From Glaciimonas soli (GTDB taxonomy: Bacteria > Pseudomonadota > Gammaproteobacteria > Burkholderiales > Burkholderiaceae_D), in assembly GCF_009497155.1 (NCBI RefSeq), contig NZ_WINI01000006.1:178559-242558 (forward strand): 64,000 nt of DNA, in the 5' to 3' direction. Positions 44,753 to 57,387 of the stretch are shown here, piece after piece. Numbering within the stretch: the stretch's first letter is position 1; each line of letters opens with the position of its first letter. Under the pieces are notes generated by a model. It made no database searches. It saw nothing but the letters and a program-made list of their open reading frames with translations, and was not told the origin of the DNA. Made by a program: the position numbers and the translations under genes.

Positions 44753-44780
44753 GCGCGTAACCAGACAGCAAGAAGCATCA

Positions 44781-44813
44781 CCATCGCGCCATTGCCTTGC
44801 AATGGCGCGATGG
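44781..44813 (+). terminator. Perfect 15-bp hairpin between the DUF2782-like gene and thrB
   Basis: CCATCGCGCCATTGC and GCAATGGCGCGATGG pair around a 3-base loop, followed by CATTTAT. It ends 36 bp before the thrB ATG, so it could be a terminator or a structured thrB leader. Confidence 0.7.
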
Positions 44814-44849
44814 CATTTATACCGCATCCACTTTTAGCTCCTACCTCTT

Positions 44850-45806
44850 ATGGCAGTATTTACCCCGGTCAGTTTAGAAGACCTCAATCGTTGGCTTCCG
44901 CAGTTTTCTTTAGGCAAAGCACTCGCCATCAAAGGTATTTCTGCCGGTATCGAAAACAGTAATTTTTTTATCACCACCGAAACCGGTGAATATGTATTAA
45001 CTGTATTTGAAAAGCTCAGTTTTGAAGAGTTGCCGTTTTACCTGGAGTTAATGCGCCATCTGGCCAAGCGCGACGTTGCAGTCCCTGCGCCGATCGCCAA
45101 TCGCCAAGGTGCCATTATCAATGCGCTGCATGACAAGCCTGCTGCCATCGTGACCAAACTCAGCGGCGCATCACAAATGTCGCCAGCGCCGATACACTGT
45201 GCAGAGGTTGGTGCGATGCTTGCGAAAATGCATTTGGCAGCACAAGATTTTGCGATTAAACAGCCTAATTTACGGGGCATCACGTGGTGGCGCCAAACTA
45301 CGCCTATCGTGTTGCCGTATTTATCCGAGGATGCGCAACAGTTGTTGCGTACGGAAATGCAATTTCAGGAAGATTTTGCACTGACGACTACCTATCAAAA
45401 CTTACCACGCGGCCCGGTACATGCCGATTTGTTCCGCAATAACGTGATGTTTGATGGCGACCATTTGTCAGGTTTTTTTGATTTTTATTTTGCTGGTTAC
45501 GACACCTGGTTATTTGACCTGGCAGTCACTGTCAACGACTGGTGCATTAACCTTGATACGGGCGAACTGGATAATGATCGGGTAAATGCCATGATCGATG
45601 CCTATCGGGCGATACAACCGTTTAGCGCCGACGAACAGTTGGCCTGGCAGCCGATGCTGCGTGCCGCTGCGCTGCGCTTTTGGTTATCTCGTCTGTATGA
45701 TTTTTATTTGCCGCGTGAAGCTGAAATGCTAACGCCGCACGATCCAACACACTTTGAACGGATATTACGACAACGTATCGCTCACTTGGCTCCGGCTTTG
45801 ATTTAA
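44850..45806 (+). CDS. thrB: Homoserine kinase (APH-fold type)
   Basis: A 318-residue kinase of the aminoglycoside-phosphotransferase fold that phosphorylates homoserine in threonine synthesis. It opens with [19 protein letters not shown] and [26 protein letters not shown], and has the catalytic loop [14 protein letters not shown] and the metal-binding FFDFYFAG. This is the betaproteobacterial ThrB type, not the GHMP-fold enzyme of E. coli. No other threonine genes are adjacent. Confidence 0.95.
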   Translation: MAVFTPVSLEDLNRWLPQFSLGKALAIKGISAGIENSNFFITTETGEYVLTVFEKLSFEELPFYLELMRHLAKRDVAVPAPIANRQGAIINALHDKPAAIVTKLSGASQMSPAPIHCAEVGAMLAKMHLAAQDFAIKQPNLRGITWWRQTTPIVLPYLSEDAQQLLRTEMQFQEDFALTTTYQNLPRGPVHADLFRNNVMFDGDHLSGFFDFYFAGYDTWLFDLAVTVNDWCINLDTGELDNDRVNAMIDAYRAIQPFSADEQLAWQPMLRAAALRFWLSRLYDFYLPREAEMLTPHDPTHFERILRQRIAHLAPALI

Positions 45807-45831
45807 AGCGTTACGAGGTCTACGAAACACT

Positions 45832-46629
45832 ATGGAAAAATTACCTGCAAAAGCTGGTTGGCTGTGGATTAAAAGAGGCTTTGCCATATTTCGCAAACAG
45901 CCAATAGAAATCTCCACATTACTGCTGACGTACATGTTTTTGATGTTTGCTGTCGGTGTCATCCCTTGGCTGGGCCAATTGTTGCCCATGATATTGCTGC
46001 CGGTATTTGCGATGGCCTTCATGCAAGCGTGCATTCATGTCGAGCAAGGAAAGCGGGTTTTACCCAGCGTACTGCTAACCGGCTTCCGTTCTCCGCAAAT
46101 CAAAAATTTACTCATTTTAGGTTGCGTACATCTGATCGTCGCCATCGGCGTAATTGGCGCATCTGCGCTGGTTGACGACGGCACATTCTGGCAAGTGGTC
46201 ACCGGGCAAATTCAACTCGACGCCAAGAACGTAAAAGACTTGGATATATCGCAAGCCATGCTGTTTTCTTGCGCGCTTTATGTACCGTTCGCGATGGCTT
46301 TTTGGTATGCCGCTCCACTGGTTGCATGGAAAAAAATGGGCGTATTTCAAGCCCTGTTTTATAGCTTCTTCGCCGTCTGGGGGCAGTTCAAAGCGTTTGT
46401 TGCTTATTCGTTGGTGTGGACGGCAATCGGCACCATCGTGCCTACCATTATAGGCACGATCACCGCACTCATATTTGGCAGTACTGGTGCCGCCATCACG
46501 CTATTATTACCGCTGTCGCTCATGATGACGGTGGTGTTGTATTGCTCGTTTTATCCCGCTTATACAGATGTATTTGGCATCCCGGATGACGCGCAAGACA
46601 AACTCCCTACGTCATCTAAGGCCCAGTGA
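45832..46629 (+). CDS. BPSS1780-type integral membrane protein
   Basis: A 265-residue protein with six or so transmembrane helices. The N-terminal AGWLWIKRGFAIFRKQPIEI and FAMAFMQACIHVEQGKRVLPSVLLTGFRSP segments are those of the BPSS1780 family, known only as conserved membrane proteins of betaproteobacteria. Function is unknown. Its position 25 bp after thrB is conserved in relatives and suggests cotranscription. The next gene starts one base after its stop. Confidence 0.85.
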   Translation: MEKLPAKAGWLWIKRGFAIFRKQPIEISTLLLTYMFLMFAVGVIPWLGQLLPMILLPVFAMAFMQACIHVEQGKRVLPSVLLTGFRSPQIKNLLILGCVHLIVAIGVIGASALVDDGTFWQVVTGQIQLDAKNVKDLDISQAMLFSCALYVPFAMAFWYAAPLVAWKKMGVFQALFYSFFAVWGQFKAFVAYSLVWTAIGTIVPTIIGTITALIFGSTGAAITLLLPLSLMMTVVLYCSFYPAYTDVFGIPDDAQDKLPTSSKAQ

Positions 46630-46630
46630 A

Positions 46631-47083
46631 ATGACGCCAGGTTTCGCGCAAGATCAGATTTTTTTACATATTCTGACGGAAAGCTATCGGCGTCTCACCG
46701 GGCGTAATTTGATGGCATCTGATGCAGATGCGCATTGGTTATATCACGATGCGCCATTCAGCCTTCTGGCGCACAGCGCTGCCATAGATCCATGCTTCAT
46801 CTATGCCAATCAGTCAGCGCAAAATTGTTTTGAATATAATTGGGACGAGATTATAAAGCTGCCGTCTCGTTTATCCGCAGAAATGCTTGATCGTGCAGAG
46901 CGCCAACGCTTGTTGGACGCAGTGACGCAACACGGTTATATCGACAATTACAGCGGCATTCGCATCGCCAAATCAGGTCGACGTTTTTGGATCAAAAATG
47001 CGACGGTATGGAATCTGACAGATGAAAAAGGGATACAACACGGGCAAGCCGCGTTGTTTGCCGATTGTGAAAATATAGAATAA
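46631..47083 (+). CDS. MEKHLA-domain protein
   Basis: A 150-residue PAS-like protein of the MEKHLA type (AHSAAIDPCFIYANQSAQNCFEYNWDEIIKLPSRLSAEM and GIRIAKSGRRFWIKNATVWNL). MEKHLA domains are named from plant HD-ZIP proteins and occur as stand-alone bacterial proteins; a sensory ligand-binding role is suspected. I choose the ATG at 46631, one base after the membrane-protein stop (coupled translation), over an overlapping upstream ATG at 46568. Confidence 0.85.
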   Translation: MTPGFAQDQIFLHILTESYRRLTGRNLMASDADAHWLYHDAPFSLLAHSAAIDPCFIYANQSAQNCFEYNWDEIIKLPSRLSAEMLDRAERQRLLDAVTQHGYIDNYSGIRIAKSGRRFWIKNATVWNLTDEKGIQHGQAALFADCENIE

Positions 47084-47118
47084 GTTTTACACCATTCAGC
47101 TTTCCGATAGAGGCGCAT

Positions 47119-47724
47119 ATGCTAACAACGATAGAGCAACTTGAAAAAATTTACGGCCAGCCTCACGAACGCGCAATCAACAAAGAAATCACATTCGTCA
47201 ACGAAGATTATCGCGCCTTCATTGAGTTCTCTCCATTCGTCGTACTAGCAACGGCCGGCCCTGAAGGGCTGGATTGTTCGCCACGCGGTGACACGCCGGG
47301 TTTCGTGCGCATCATCGACCAACATACTCTGGCGATTCCCGACCGCATCGGGAACAATCGCATGGACAGTCTGCGCAATATCATCAGTGATCCGCATCTC
47401 GCGCTGCTGTTCGTGGTGCCTGGTGTAGGCGAAACGTTGCGAGTTAATGGACGCGGCCGTATTTCGGACGATGCGGCGCTACTAGAAAGTTTTGCGGTCG
47501 ATGGCAAGTTGCCCCGCACGGTAATACTGGTCGACGTCGAGGCAGTGTATTTTCACTGCTCGAAGGCGTTTGCCCGTTCCAAGTTATGGGATCCCACGCG
47601 CCACGTCGAGCGTTCTCGACTGCCAAGTGCTGGCGCGATACACCGGCGGTTAAATGGAGAGTCTTTCGATGCCGATGCTTATGATCTCGCTCAGATCGAG
47701 AGAATGCGGAACAGTTTGTACTGA
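47119..47724 (+). CDS. PPOX-class FMN-dependent flavoprotein (MSMEG_1061 type)
   Basis: A 201-residue split-barrel protein of the pyridoxamine-5'-phosphate-oxidase fold. The run FVVLATAGPEGLDCSPRGDTPGFVR, the IPDRIGNNRMDSLRNI segment and the C-terminal HCSKAFARSKLWDP are hallmarks of the MSMEG_1061-type FMN-dependent group. The reaction is unknown; members may use FMN or F420. It does not match true PdxH. Ribosome-binding site AGAGG. Confidence 0.87.
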   Translation: MLTTIEQLEKIYGQPHERAINKEITFVNEDYRAFIEFSPFVVLATAGPEGLDCSPRGDTPGFVRIIDQHTLAIPDRIGNNRMDSLRNIISDPHLALLFVVPGVGETLRVNGRGRISDDAALLESFAVDGKLPRTVILVDVEAVYFHCSKAFARSKLWDPTRHVERSRLPSAGAIHRRLNGESFDADAYDLAQIERMRNSLY

Positions 47725-47730
47725 TCACGA

Positions 47731-48216
47731 TTAAGCGCAAGTTTTCAGCTTGAGCTTAAAACCCTCATGCGTTGCCGTGAAACCCAGGCGTGCATAAAAC
47801 CTATGCGCTTCAGTCCGGCTTTTATCGCTGGTTAATTGTGCCAAATCGCATCCGCGCTCCTGCGCTATCAACAATGCCTGAGCGATGATCCAGTTGCCGA
47901 TACCTTGACCGCGCAAGCTGCTGTCGACGCGCACAGCTTCAATATTTGCCCGCAAGGCACCGCGACGACTAAGGCCGGGGATAAAGGTCAACTGCAACAT
48001 CGCAATCACACGACCATCCAGCTCGCCAAGCAATAGATACTGGTTAGTATCTGCTGCGATCGCTTCGAATGCCTGTACATAGCACGCATCGTCACTGCTG
48101 CCGGCATCGCGGCTTTTCCCAAGGATATCATCGGCCAGTAATTCCAACAATCGGGGTAAGTCGCTGCGAATAGCGCGACGGGTTTTCAAATCTTCATGGT
48201 TTATTTTTTGCGCCAT
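47731..48216 (-). CDS. GNAT-family N-acetyltransferase
   Basis: A 161-residue acetyltransferase. It has the acetyl-CoA-binding motif A region EAVRVDSSLRGQGIGNWIIAQALLIA with the R/Q-xx-G-x-G/A pattern, and the C-terminal motif AHRFYARLGFTATHEGFKL. Substrate cannot be told. It is convergent with the PPOX gene (6 bp between stops) and lies 77 bp downstream of the uvrD stop in the same direction. Confidence 0.9.
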   Translation of the reverse strand: MAQKINHEDLKTRRAIRSDLPRLLELLADDILGKSRDAGSSDDACYVQAFEAIAADTNQYLLLGELDGRVIAMLQLTFIPGLSRRGALRANIEAVRVDSSLRGQGIGNWIIAQALLIAQERGCDLAQLTSDKSRTEAHRFYARLGFTATHEGFKLKLKTCA

Positions 48217-48293
48217 ATTTTACCTACCCACTTCTCACTTTATTCCAGCAATGACGGATTCGTTTGCGTGATGCGCGCGAATATTGAGCAACT

Positions 48294-50573
48294 TTACACT
48301 TTCTCCAATTTCGCCACCGTCAAATCCAGCAACTTCATCCCGTGCTTGCCAAAATTAATTTGCGCACGAGCGTTGTCGCCGCCGCCCTCAATATTCACAA
48401 TCACGCCTTCCCCAAATTTTTGATGGGCGACGTTTTCGCCGATGCGCCAGCCGCTGTCTCGCTTGAAATTCTTGGCAATGTTGTTCGCGCCCGCTTGCGG
48501 TTCATCTACCCATGCAGCTTTAGGACGTGCGAACCAATCATTTTTTTGCACTTGAATTTTTGGCGACAACCACTTCAATGCTTCATCGGGCAACTCATCA
48601 AAGAAACGTGAGCGCATGTTGTAACGCGTTTGACCGTGCAACATCCGTGTTTGCGAAAAACTCAAATACAAACGTTTCTTCGCACGGGTAATCGCGACAT
48701 ACATCAAGCGCCGCTCTTCTTCGACACCAGATTCTTCTTGTTGTGAGTTTTCGTGCGGGAACAAGCCTTCTTCCAGGCCAGTAATAAACACCGCATCAAA
48801 CTCCAAACCTTTAGATGAGTGCACCGTCATCAATTGCAACGCGTCTTGGCCAGTCTTGGCTTGATTATCACCGGCCTCCAACGAAGCGTGAGAAAGAAAT
48901 GCTGACAATGGCGACATGATGGTAGAAAGCTGCGCATCCGCATCGATGATTTCGACGCCATCAGCCAGCGTGATTGCAGCACCGGCCATGGCTGACGCCT
49001 GCGGTCCGAGCAGCGCTGGAGCATCCGCACCAAACCCTTCTTCCGAGACAAACAAGGTCGCGGCATTGACTAGCTGCTCCAGATTTTCGATGCGATCAGC
49101 GCCTTCTTTTTCAGTGCGATAGTGTTCCATCAGGCCGCTCATATCGAGCATGATCTGCACCATTTCCGGCAATGGCAATTGCTGCGTTTCAAAACGAGCG
49201 GCTTCGATTAATTTAGTAAATGCACCAAGTACAGCACCCGCTTTTCCCGTCACAAACGGTACAGCGGCATATAACGAAATACCATATTGTCTTGCCGCGT
49301 CTTGCAACTGCTCCAGCGAACGTGCGCCTATGCCGCGTGTCGGAAAATTCACTACGCGTAAAAATGCCGAATCGTTGTGCAAGTTGTCCATCAACTGCAA
49401 GTACGCAATTGCGTGCTTCACTTCAGCACGTTCAAAATAGCGCTGACCGCCATATACTTTGTACGGAATTCCGTTGGAAAACAACGCATGTTCTATCACG
49501 CGCGATTGCGCATTGGAGCGATACAAAATCGCGATTTCACTGCGCAACGCGCCTTCATTGATCAGGCTTTTCGCTTCTTCGATGATCCATTGCGCTTCTT
49601 GCAAATCACTACTGACCTCCTGTATCCGCACCGGCTCTCCATGGCCGGCATCGGTGCGCAGATTTTTACCTAAGCGCTTACTGTTGTTGGCGATCAGCGT
49701 GTTGGCACTATCAAGAATATGACCATGCGAACGATAATTTTGCTCTAGCTTGATCAAATTTTCGACTTTGAATTCGCGCTCAAATGCGCTCATGTTACCG
49801 ACGTTGGCACCACGGAATGCATAAATACTTTGATCGTCATCACCTACCGCAAACACGGCACTATGCTGCCCGGCCATCAGCTTCAACCACTTGTATTGCA
49901 AGTCATTAGTATCTTGAAACTCATCGACCAGAATATGTTTAAAGCGGGATTGATAATGTTCGCGCAACGGTTGATTACGGCTCATTAATTCATAGGTCCG
50001 CAATAACAGTTCGGCGAAATCGACCACACCTTCACGTTGACATTGTTGGTCGTACAAATCGTACAACTCAACAAATTTGCGATTGTAGTCATCATTGGCT
50101 TCCACTTCATGCGCGCGCAAGCCCTGATCTTTGGCGCCATTGATGAAGTACATGACATTGCGTGCCGGGTATTTTTCATCATCGACATTCATCGCTTTCA
50201 GCAAGCGTTTAATCGCTGATAACTGATCTTGCGAATCGAGAATCTGAAATGTCTGCGGCAGGCCCGCATCTTTGTGATGTGCCCGCAACAGGCGATTACA
50301 TAAACCGTGGAAAGTGCCTATCCACATGCCTCGCGTATTAATCGGCAACATTGCCGATAAACGTGCCAGCATTTCTTTCGATGCTTTATTGGTAAATGTC
50401 ACCGCCAAAACGCCTGATGGCGACACTTGTCCTGTTTGAATCAGCCAAGCGATACGGGTAGTCAACACCCGCGTTTTACCTGAGCCAGCGCCCGCCAGAA
50501 TTAAGGCAGATTGTGCTGGCAAGGTGACGGCGGCGAGTTGTTCGGGATTGAGATTGTGAAGGAGATTTTGCAT
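48294..50573 (-). CDS. uvrD: DNA helicase II (UvrD/PcrA)
   Basis: A 759-residue SF1A helicase acting in nucleotide excision and mismatch repair. The Walker [16 protein letters not shown] lies near residue 30, followed by [11 protein letters not shown] (Ia), [11 protein letters not shown] (II), [13 protein letters not shown] (III), LEQNYRS (IV), [11 protein letters not shown] (V) and [14 protein letters not shown] (VI). A Tudor-like C-terminus ends with [13 protein letters not shown] choose the ATG at 50573 at the conserved N-terminus ([16 protein letters not shown]); the longer frame to 50660 has no support. Confidence 0.95.
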   Translation of the reverse strand: MQNLLHNLNPEQLAAVTLPAQSALILAGAGSGKTRVLTTRIAWLIQTGQVSPSGVLAVTFTNKASKEMLARLSAMLPINTRGMWIGTFHGLCNRLLRAHHKDAGLPQTFQILDSQDQLSAIKRLLKAMNVDDEKYPARNVMYFINGAKDQGLRAHEVEANDDYNRKFVELYDLYDQQCQREGVVDFAELLLRTYELMSRNQPLREHYQSRFKHILVDEFQDTNDLQYKWLKLMAGQHSAVFAVGDDDQSIYAFRGANVGNMSAFEREFKVENLIKLEQNYRSHGHILDSANTLIANNSKRLGKNLRTDAGHGEPVRIQEVSSDLQEAQWIIEEAKSLINEGALRSEIAILYRSNAQSRVIEHALFSNGIPYKVYGGQRYFERAEVKHAIAYLQLMDNLHNDSAFLRVVNFPTRGIGARSLEQLQDAARQYGISLYAAVPFVTGKAGAVLGAFTKLIEAARFETQQLPLPEMVQIMLDMSGLMEHYRTEKEGADRIENLEQLVNAATLFVSEEGFGADAPALLGPQASAMAGAAITLADGVEIIDADAQLSTIMSPLSAFLSHASLEAGDNQAKTGQDALQLMTVHSSKGLEFDAVFITGLEEGLFPHENSQQEESGVEEERRLMYVAITRAKKRLYLSFSQTRMLHGQTRYNMRSRFFDELPDEALKWLSPKIQVQKNDWFARPKAAWVDEPQAGANNIAKNFKRDSGWRIGENVAHQKFGEGVIVNIEGGGDNARAQINFGKHGMKLLDLTVAKLEKV

Positions 50574-50729
50574 ACCGCCATTATAAGGCCGTGCGGTGAC
50601 CGGCGTTCCCTTTGCTGCATAAACGCCAAGACTTCTCTTCATTTGGTCCATCCTCAGCAAGATTGCCCCGTCAAGCGTAAAATTGCAAAGCTCTTGCTAC
50701 GCAATTGCTTTTCAACCACGTTGTCCGAC

Positions 50730-51956
50730 ATGTCCAAACCCATCCAGCTTACTTCTCCCATCGCCCCAGAATCGCCACGCGCTGTTACTTTTCACATCAT
50801 CTCCACGGCTTTTTTCACTTTCGTCTGCTATCTCACCATCGGCTTACCGCTGGCGGTATTGCCAGGTTACGTCAATATCGATCTGGGCTACAGCACGGTG
50901 ATTGCCGGTTTTGCCATCAGTCTGCAATATCTGGCAACCATGCTCAGCCGTCCGCAAGCGGGCAGGATTGCTGATACCGTCGGCCCAAAAACGGCAGTGC
51001 TATATGGGTTGATTGGTTGCGGCGTCAGTGGCGCGATTTTAGTAGTAGCAACATTGTTGTCACATATTCCTTTGTTAAGTTTGTGTATTTTAATGATCGC
51101 TCGCCTAGTACTGGGTTATGCGGAAAGCCTGGTCGGTACCGGTGCGATTACCTGGGGTATTGGACGAGTCGGTGCGGTGCATACGGCACGCATGATTTCA
51201 TGGAACGGGATAGCAACTTATGGCGCTTTGGCTGTGGGTGCGCCGGTTGGCGTCGTGTTGGTGCATGCCTGGGGCTTACCTGTAGTCGGTCTGACCATCG
51301 TCGCATTGGCCGCCATGGGCTATTTTTTAGCACGTCTGAAACAAGCTACTGCCATCATCAAAGGCGAACATCTACCGTTTCGCAACGTATTGCGTCGCGT
51401 TTTGCCGCATGGCTTCGGGCTGGCACTGGGTTCTATCGGCTTTGGCTCGATTGCCACTTTTATCACCCTGTTCTACGCTAGTCACCACTGGCCGAACGCA
51501 GCATTTGCGCTCTCAGTATTCGGTTTTTGCTTTGTCGGAACGCGCTTGGTATTTTCTTCGGCGATCACGCAGTTTGGCGGTTTCCGGGTAGCTACGGCAT
51601 CGTTTGTAGTCGAAACTATCGGTTTGATGATGCTAGGATTTGCACCTGCACCTTGGGTCGCCATGTGTGGCGCGGCGCTGACTGGTTGCGGCTTTGCGTT
51701 GATATTCCCAGCTTTAGGTGTTGAAGCCGTCCGCTTGGTTCCTCAACATAATCGCGGTAGCGCTTTAGGCGCGTATTCACTATTTCTGGATGTCGCACTT
51801 GGCATCACTGGCCCGTTAGCCGGATTCATCGCTTCGCGCATGGGATATCACGAAGTGTTTTTGTTTGCCTCGATGGCGGCCTTGATTGGCGTCGGCTTGA
51901 CGGTGGTATTGTATCGACGGTCAGAACGGGCTATGGGGAATATGTCGGTAGAGTAA
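50730..51956 (+). CDS. Major facilitator superfamily transporter (YfcJ/YhhS-like)
   Basis: A 408-residue inner-membrane protein with twelve predicted transmembrane helices. The A-motif region between helices 2 and 3 reads [15 protein letters not shown], and the sequence resembles the YfcJ/YhhS (UPF0226) group of putative sugar or drug exporters. The real substrate is unknown. I choose the ATG at 50730; the frame extends to 50511 but that stretch would overlap uvrD and does not look like protein. The gene is divergent from uvrD and ends before a terminator at 51981-52008. Confidence 0.87.
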   Translation: MSKPIQLTSPIAPESPRAVTFHIISTAFFTFVCYLTIGLPLAVLPGYVNIDLGYSTVIAGFAISLQYLATMLSRPQAGRIADTVGPKTAVLYGLIGCGVSGAILVVATLLSHIPLLSLCILMIARLVLGYAESLVGTGAITWGIGRVGAVHTARMISWNGIATYGALAVGAPVGVVLVHAWGLPVVGLTIVALAAMGYFLARLKQATAIIKGEHLPFRNVLRRVLPHGFGLALGSIGFGSIATFITLFYASHHWPNAAFALSVFGFCFVGTRLVFSSAITQFGGFRVATASFVVETIGLMMLGFAPAPWVAMCGAALTGCGFALIFPALGVEAVRLVPQHNRGSALGAYSLFLDVALGITGPLAGFIASRMGYHEVFLFASMAALIGVGLTVVLYRRSERAMGNMSVE

Positions 51957-51980
51957 TCCATAGATTCTTAATGTAAGAAC

Positions 51981-52008
51981 CAGATCTATTTTATTTGATC
52001 TGTTTTTT
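51981..52008 (+). terminator. Rho-independent terminator after the MFS gene
   Basis: The stem CAGATC/GATCTG with an AT-rich 10-base loop is followed by T6. It is short but well placed, 25 bp after the MFS stop. Confidence 0.65.
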
Positions 52009-52020
52009 GGCTAGGCGCAT

Positions 52021-52704
52021 ATGACTAAAAATTATTTCGTTTTAGACCATCCCGTTTGGAATGCTTTGACTTCTGCCCATCAAACAATGGCACGCGCAAA
52101 CGGCCTGGCGATTCGATATCCCAACGCCGTGTCGCCACTTGCTGCTTTGCGAGAACCGACACCGCAAGCATTTGCAGATTTACATGCCTTAGTTGGCTCT
52201 GGCGAAATTGTCGGCTTGGTTACAGCCGAACCGCTGGAAGTTCCAGATGACTGGAAAGTCCTGTTAGCAAGACCCATAGATCAAATGATTTGCACCGCTA
52301 CCCCGATATTTTCTCCGATCCGACTCATGCGATTGACAGACGAGGACGTACCAGAAATGTTGGCGCTTACCGCCGTTACCGAGCCAGGGCCATTTTTGGC
52401 TGGAACTATTCAAATGGGACACTATTTTGGTGTGCGTTCAAACACTGGACGCTTAGTCGCCATGGCGGGACAGCGTATGGAATTGGGCGAGTTTATCGAA
52501 ATCAGCGCAGTGTGTACGCATCCAGAATTTCGCGGTAACGGCTACGCACAATCATTGGTTGGCAGTCTCTGCGCACAAATTTTGTCGGAAGGGAAGACGC
52601 CGATTCTTCACGTCAAGACAGAAAATGCTGCCAAAACTCTCTATGAAAAAATCGGTTTTAATGTGCGCAGGGCTGTTCAATTTACGGTGCTTACGCCTCA
52701 GTGA
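52021..52704 (+). CDS. GNAT-family (FR47-like) N-acetyltransferase
   Basis: A 227-residue acetyltransferase. The N-terminal half (1-95) is family-specific. The GNAT core is in the C-terminal half, with EISAVCTHPEFRGNGYAQSLVGSL (motif A) and ILHVKTENAAKTLYEKIGFNVRRAV, as in FR47-like proteins. Substrate is unknown. It converges with thiE (27 bp between stops). Confidence 0.88.
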   Translation: MTKNYFVLDHPVWNALTSAHQTMARANGLAIRYPNAVSPLAALREPTPQAFADLHALVGSGEIVGLVTAEPLEVPDDWKVLLARPIDQMICTATPIFSPIRLMRLTDEDVPEMLALTAVTEPGPFLAGTIQMGHYFGVRSNTGRLVAMAGQRMELGEFIEISAVCTHPEFRGNGYAQSLVGSLCAQILSEGKTPILHVKTENAAKTLYEKIGFNVRRAVQFTVLTPQ

Positions 52705-52731
52705 TCAAGATTTTTTAACTATCGAAAATTT

Positions 52732-53355
52732 TCACGAAAACAAATCTGCAAATCCTCGGGCCGCAGCGACAGGATCTTCCGCCAAATAAACACTGCTAAT
52801 AGCCGCCACCATATCCGCACCAGCGATAACCAGCGGCGCCGAATTCTCGACGGTCATGCCGCCGATGACGACGTTAGGCAAAGCGATTTCTCTCTTTGCT
52901 TGCGTGACGATAGCCGGTTGCGTGGACACCTCATATTTCTTCACCCGCGATGGGTAGAATCCGCCGAAGGCGATATAACTCGCACCTTCGCGCTGCGCTT
53001 GATGCGCCAGTTCCAGACTGCCATAGCACGATGCGCCGACGATTTTGTCAGCACCAACTTGTGCCCGCACTTCTGCCACGCTGGCATCGGTACCACCGAC
53101 GTGTATGCCATCTGCATCCAAGGCTAAACATAGCTCAACATAATCGTTGACGATGAAAGGTCGCTGATAGCGGCGACATAGTGCAAGTAACTGCTCAGCC
53201 TGCGACTGACGTTGTATCGCATCAGCAGTTTTGTGGCGATACTGGACAATTGCAGCGCCGCCCTGCAATGCTTGTTCGGTGACGACTAGCAGTTTTTCGG
53301 TGTCATCCCAATCAGGTGTAACGACGTAGAGACCTTGCAAGCGGTATTTATTCAT
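52732..53355 (-). CDS. thiE: Thiamine-phosphate synthase
   Basis: A 207-residue TIM-barrel enzyme joining HMP diphosphate and thiazole phosphate to thiamine phosphate. Visible are VQYRHKTAD (diphosphate site), FIVNDYVELCLALDADGIHVG, GASCYGS, FYPSRVKKYEV and VVIGGMTVEN. I choose the ATG at 53355: it starts at the conserved N-terminus and overlaps the thiD stop by 4 bp; the long frame to 53568 is within thiD. It is the last gene of thiC-thiS-thiG-thiD-thiE. Confidence 0.95.
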   Translation of the reverse strand: MNKYRLQGLYVVTPDWDDTEKLLVVTEQALQGGAAIVQYRHKTADAIQRQSQAEQLLALCRRYQRPFIVNDYVELCLALDADGIHVGGTDASVAEVRAQVGADKIVGASCYGSLELAHQAQREGASYIAFGGFYPSRVKKYEVSTQPAIVTQAKREIALPNVVIGGMTVENSAPLVIAGADMVAAISSVYLAEDPVAAARGFADLFS

Positions 53356-54188
53356 AATGATTCTTTCTGCAAAAATGGCAGGATGCGGCTGGGTATACGT
53401 TGGCCAGCAGCGATTGCGTAAGACGATGCCAAGGTTTGTTGGCAATAGATTTGCGCTGCATCTATTGCGTGCCCCATCGTCAAGCCTCGCGCCAATAATG
53501 CCGACAATGCTGCAGCCAGCGTACAACCGCTGCCGTGGAATTCCCCCTGCAAACGTGGCCAACGCCAACTTCGTTGTTGGTCATCGCCCTCATTGTTCGT
53601 GTACCAACGATTCAGCACAATATCTTGCTCAGGTCCGTGCCCGCCCTTTAATAAAACATGCTGGCAGCCACGCTTAAGCAGTTGCTGTGCTTGTGCATCC
53701 GGATCGTGTTCATCGCCACACAAACGATTCGCTTCGATACGATTGGGGGTGATGACTGTTGCCAATGAAAACAACGGTGCAATCGCATCTATCGGATCTT
53801 CACTCGCCAGATTAACGCCAGCGCCGGTGGCCAACACAGGGTCAAATATCACAGGCAAATCAGGCTGACGCTTGCGCAGATCGCGAATGATGGATGCAAT
53901 CACTTCGGCATTGGCGCGATTGCCAACTATACCTAGCTTGATGGCCGCGATTGGAATGCGATCTACCAGTACTTGCGCTTGCTGCCGGACCAAATCTGCA
54001 GCGACTGAATGGACACCGAAAACGTGGTCGTTGTCTTGCACCGTCAACACGGTCACGACCGACATAGGATGTGCGCAAAGTGCAGCAATCGCCGTGATGT
54101 CAGCTTGTAACCCCGCACCGCCACTGGGATCGGAGCCGGAAAACACCAGGACACATGGCGGTGTTGCTCTATCCGTTGCTGTATTCAT
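53352..54188 (-). CDS. thiD: Hydroxymethylpyrimidine/phosphomethylpyrimidine kinase
   Basis: A 278-residue ribokinase-fold enzyme phosphorylating HMP and HMP phosphate. The N-terminal FSGSDPSGGAGLQADI and the C-terminal GEFHGSGCTLAAALSALLARG (anion hole and catalytic Asp region; the usual GTGCT is GSGCT here) are diagnostic. It lies 2 bp after thiG and overlaps thiE by 4 bp. Confidence 0.94.
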   Translation of the reverse strand: MNTATDRATPPCVLVFSGSDPSGGAGLQADITAIAALCAHPMSVVTVLTVQDNDHVFGVHSVAADLVRQQAQVLVDRIPIAAIKLGIVGNRANAEVIASIIRDLRKRQPDLPVIFDPVLATGAGVNLASEDPIDAIAPLFSLATVITPNRIEANRLCGDEHDPDAQAQQLLKRGCQHVLLKGGHGPEQDIVLNRWYTNNEGDDQQRSWRWPRLQGEFHGSGCTLAAALSALLARGLTMGHAIDAAQIYCQQTLASSYAIAAGQRIPSRILPFLQKESL

Positions 54189-54190
54189 TA

Positions 54191-54979
54191 TTACAAAACA
54201 CGACCAGCCATTGGTGACGATGGCGATGCGGCAAAGCGCTTGGCAATCCGTCCTGCCAGATACGCTTCACGACCGGCCTCCACTGCCAGACGCATCGCAC
54301 GCGCCATGCGGACTGGATCTTGTGCACCAGCGATTGCGCTATTCATCAAGACGCCGTCGCAACCCAACTCCATTGCAATCGCCGCATCAGATGCGGTACC
54401 AACACCGGCATCGACTAACACAGGCACTTTGGATTGTTCAATGATTAGTGATAAATTCCAGGGATTCAAAATACCCATACCGGAACCTATCAGCGATGCT
54501 AATGGCATCACGGCGACGCAGCCGATGTCCTCCAGAATTTTGGCCTGGATTGGATCGTCACTGCAATACACCATCACATCGAAACCGTCTTTGACTAATG
54601 TCTCGGCTGCTTTTAGTGTCTCTGGCATGTTGGGGAATAGTGTTTTTTCATCTCCCAACACTTCGAGTTTTGCCAGCTTATGACCGCCTAATAACTCACG
54701 TCCAAGCTGCAATGTGTACACCGCATCAGCCGCGGTATAACAGCCGGCAGAGTTGGGCAAAATCGTATAACGCGATGGCGGTACGACATCCAACAAACTC
54801 GGCGCATTCGGATCCTGTCCAATGTTTACGCGGCGAATGGCGACGGTAATAATGTCGGCACCGGATGCTTCCGTAGCCTCGCGGGTCTGGTCTAAATCTT
54901 TGTATTTGCCACTGCCTACTAACAGGCGTGAGTTGTAGGTTTTTCCGGCGATGATTAAACCTGCATTTGATGAGTTCAT
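54191..54979 (-). CDS. thiG: Thiazole synthase
   Basis: A 262-residue TIM-barrel enzyme forming thiazole phosphate from deoxyxylulose 5-phosphate, dehydroglycine and ThiS thiocarboxylate. Motifs are [19 protein letters not shown], the Schiff-base Lys region [18 protein letters not shown] and [22 protein letters not shown]. It lies 93 bp downstream of thiS; a small hairpin (55033-55054) sits in that gap. The deoxyxylulose phosphate comes from Dxs, also encoded in this window. Confidence 0.95.
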   Translation of the reverse strand: MNSSNAGLIIAGKTYNSRLLVGSGKYKDLDQTREATEASGADIITVAIRRVNIGQDPNAPSLLDVVPPSRYTILPNSAGCYTAADAVYTLQLGRELLGGHKLAKLEVLGDEKTLFPNMPETLKAAETLVKDGFDVMVYCSDDPIQAKILEDIGCVAVMPLASLIGSGMGILNPWNLSLIIEQSKVPVLVDAGVGTASDAAIAMELGCDGVLMNSAIAGAQDPVRMARAMRLAVEAGREAYLAGRIAKRFAASPSSPMAGRVL

Positions 54980-55032
54980 CTTGTTTCCTTCCTACGTGAT
55001 TGCTTTAGTCTTGCGGACACCCTCTACATGGC

Positions 55033-55054
55033 CCTCTCCTATGTTCGGGAGAGG
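55033..55054 (-). other. Small hairpin between thiS and thiG
   Basis: CCTCTCC and GGAGAGG pair around TATGTTCG. There is no U-tract; it may be an mRNA-processing or stability element inside the thi operon. Confidence 0.4.
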
Positions 55055-55072
55055 ACATCAGAGAAGATAAAA

Positions 55073-55273
55073 TCAGCCGCCGCCGATGGCGCGCACTACG
55101 TCAACTTTGTCTCGTGCTTGCAGCACGTGCTGCTCCCAGTATTGAGACTGCACGACTTGGCGATTGACTGCCACGGCGATGGCTTTTCCGGTCAGTTCCA
55201 AAGCATCGACTAATTGCGCCAGATTCTGGCTGTCTATGCATTGAAACGATTTTCCGTTTAGCTCAATTTCCAT
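55073..55273 (-). CDS. thiS: Sulfur carrier protein ThiS
   Basis: A 66-residue ubiquitin-like carrier. It begins MEIELNGKSFQC and ends with the Gly-Gly tail (VRAIGGG) that is activated to a thiocarboxylate for ThiG. Length and ending are typical. It lies 11 bp after thiC. The activating adenylyltransferase (ThiF or MoeB) is not in the window. Confidence 0.93.
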   Translation of the reverse strand: MEIELNGKSFQCIDSQNLAQLVDALELTGKAIAVAVNRQVVQSQYWEQHVLQARDKVDVVRAIGGG

Positions 55274-55284
55274 AATGATTACTC

Positions 55285-57385
<2,101 letters not shown>

Positions 57386-57387
57386 TT

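Noticed and set aside
50511..50729. N-terminal extension of the MFS transporter
   Set aside because: This stretch overlaps uvrD, is Cys/basic-rich and unlike a transporter N-terminus; the ATG at 50730 leads directly into the first helix.
53356..53568. N-terminal extension of ThiE
   Set aside because: It is entirely inside thiD in another frame, and the 4-bp overlap start at 53355 matches the known ThiE N-terminus.
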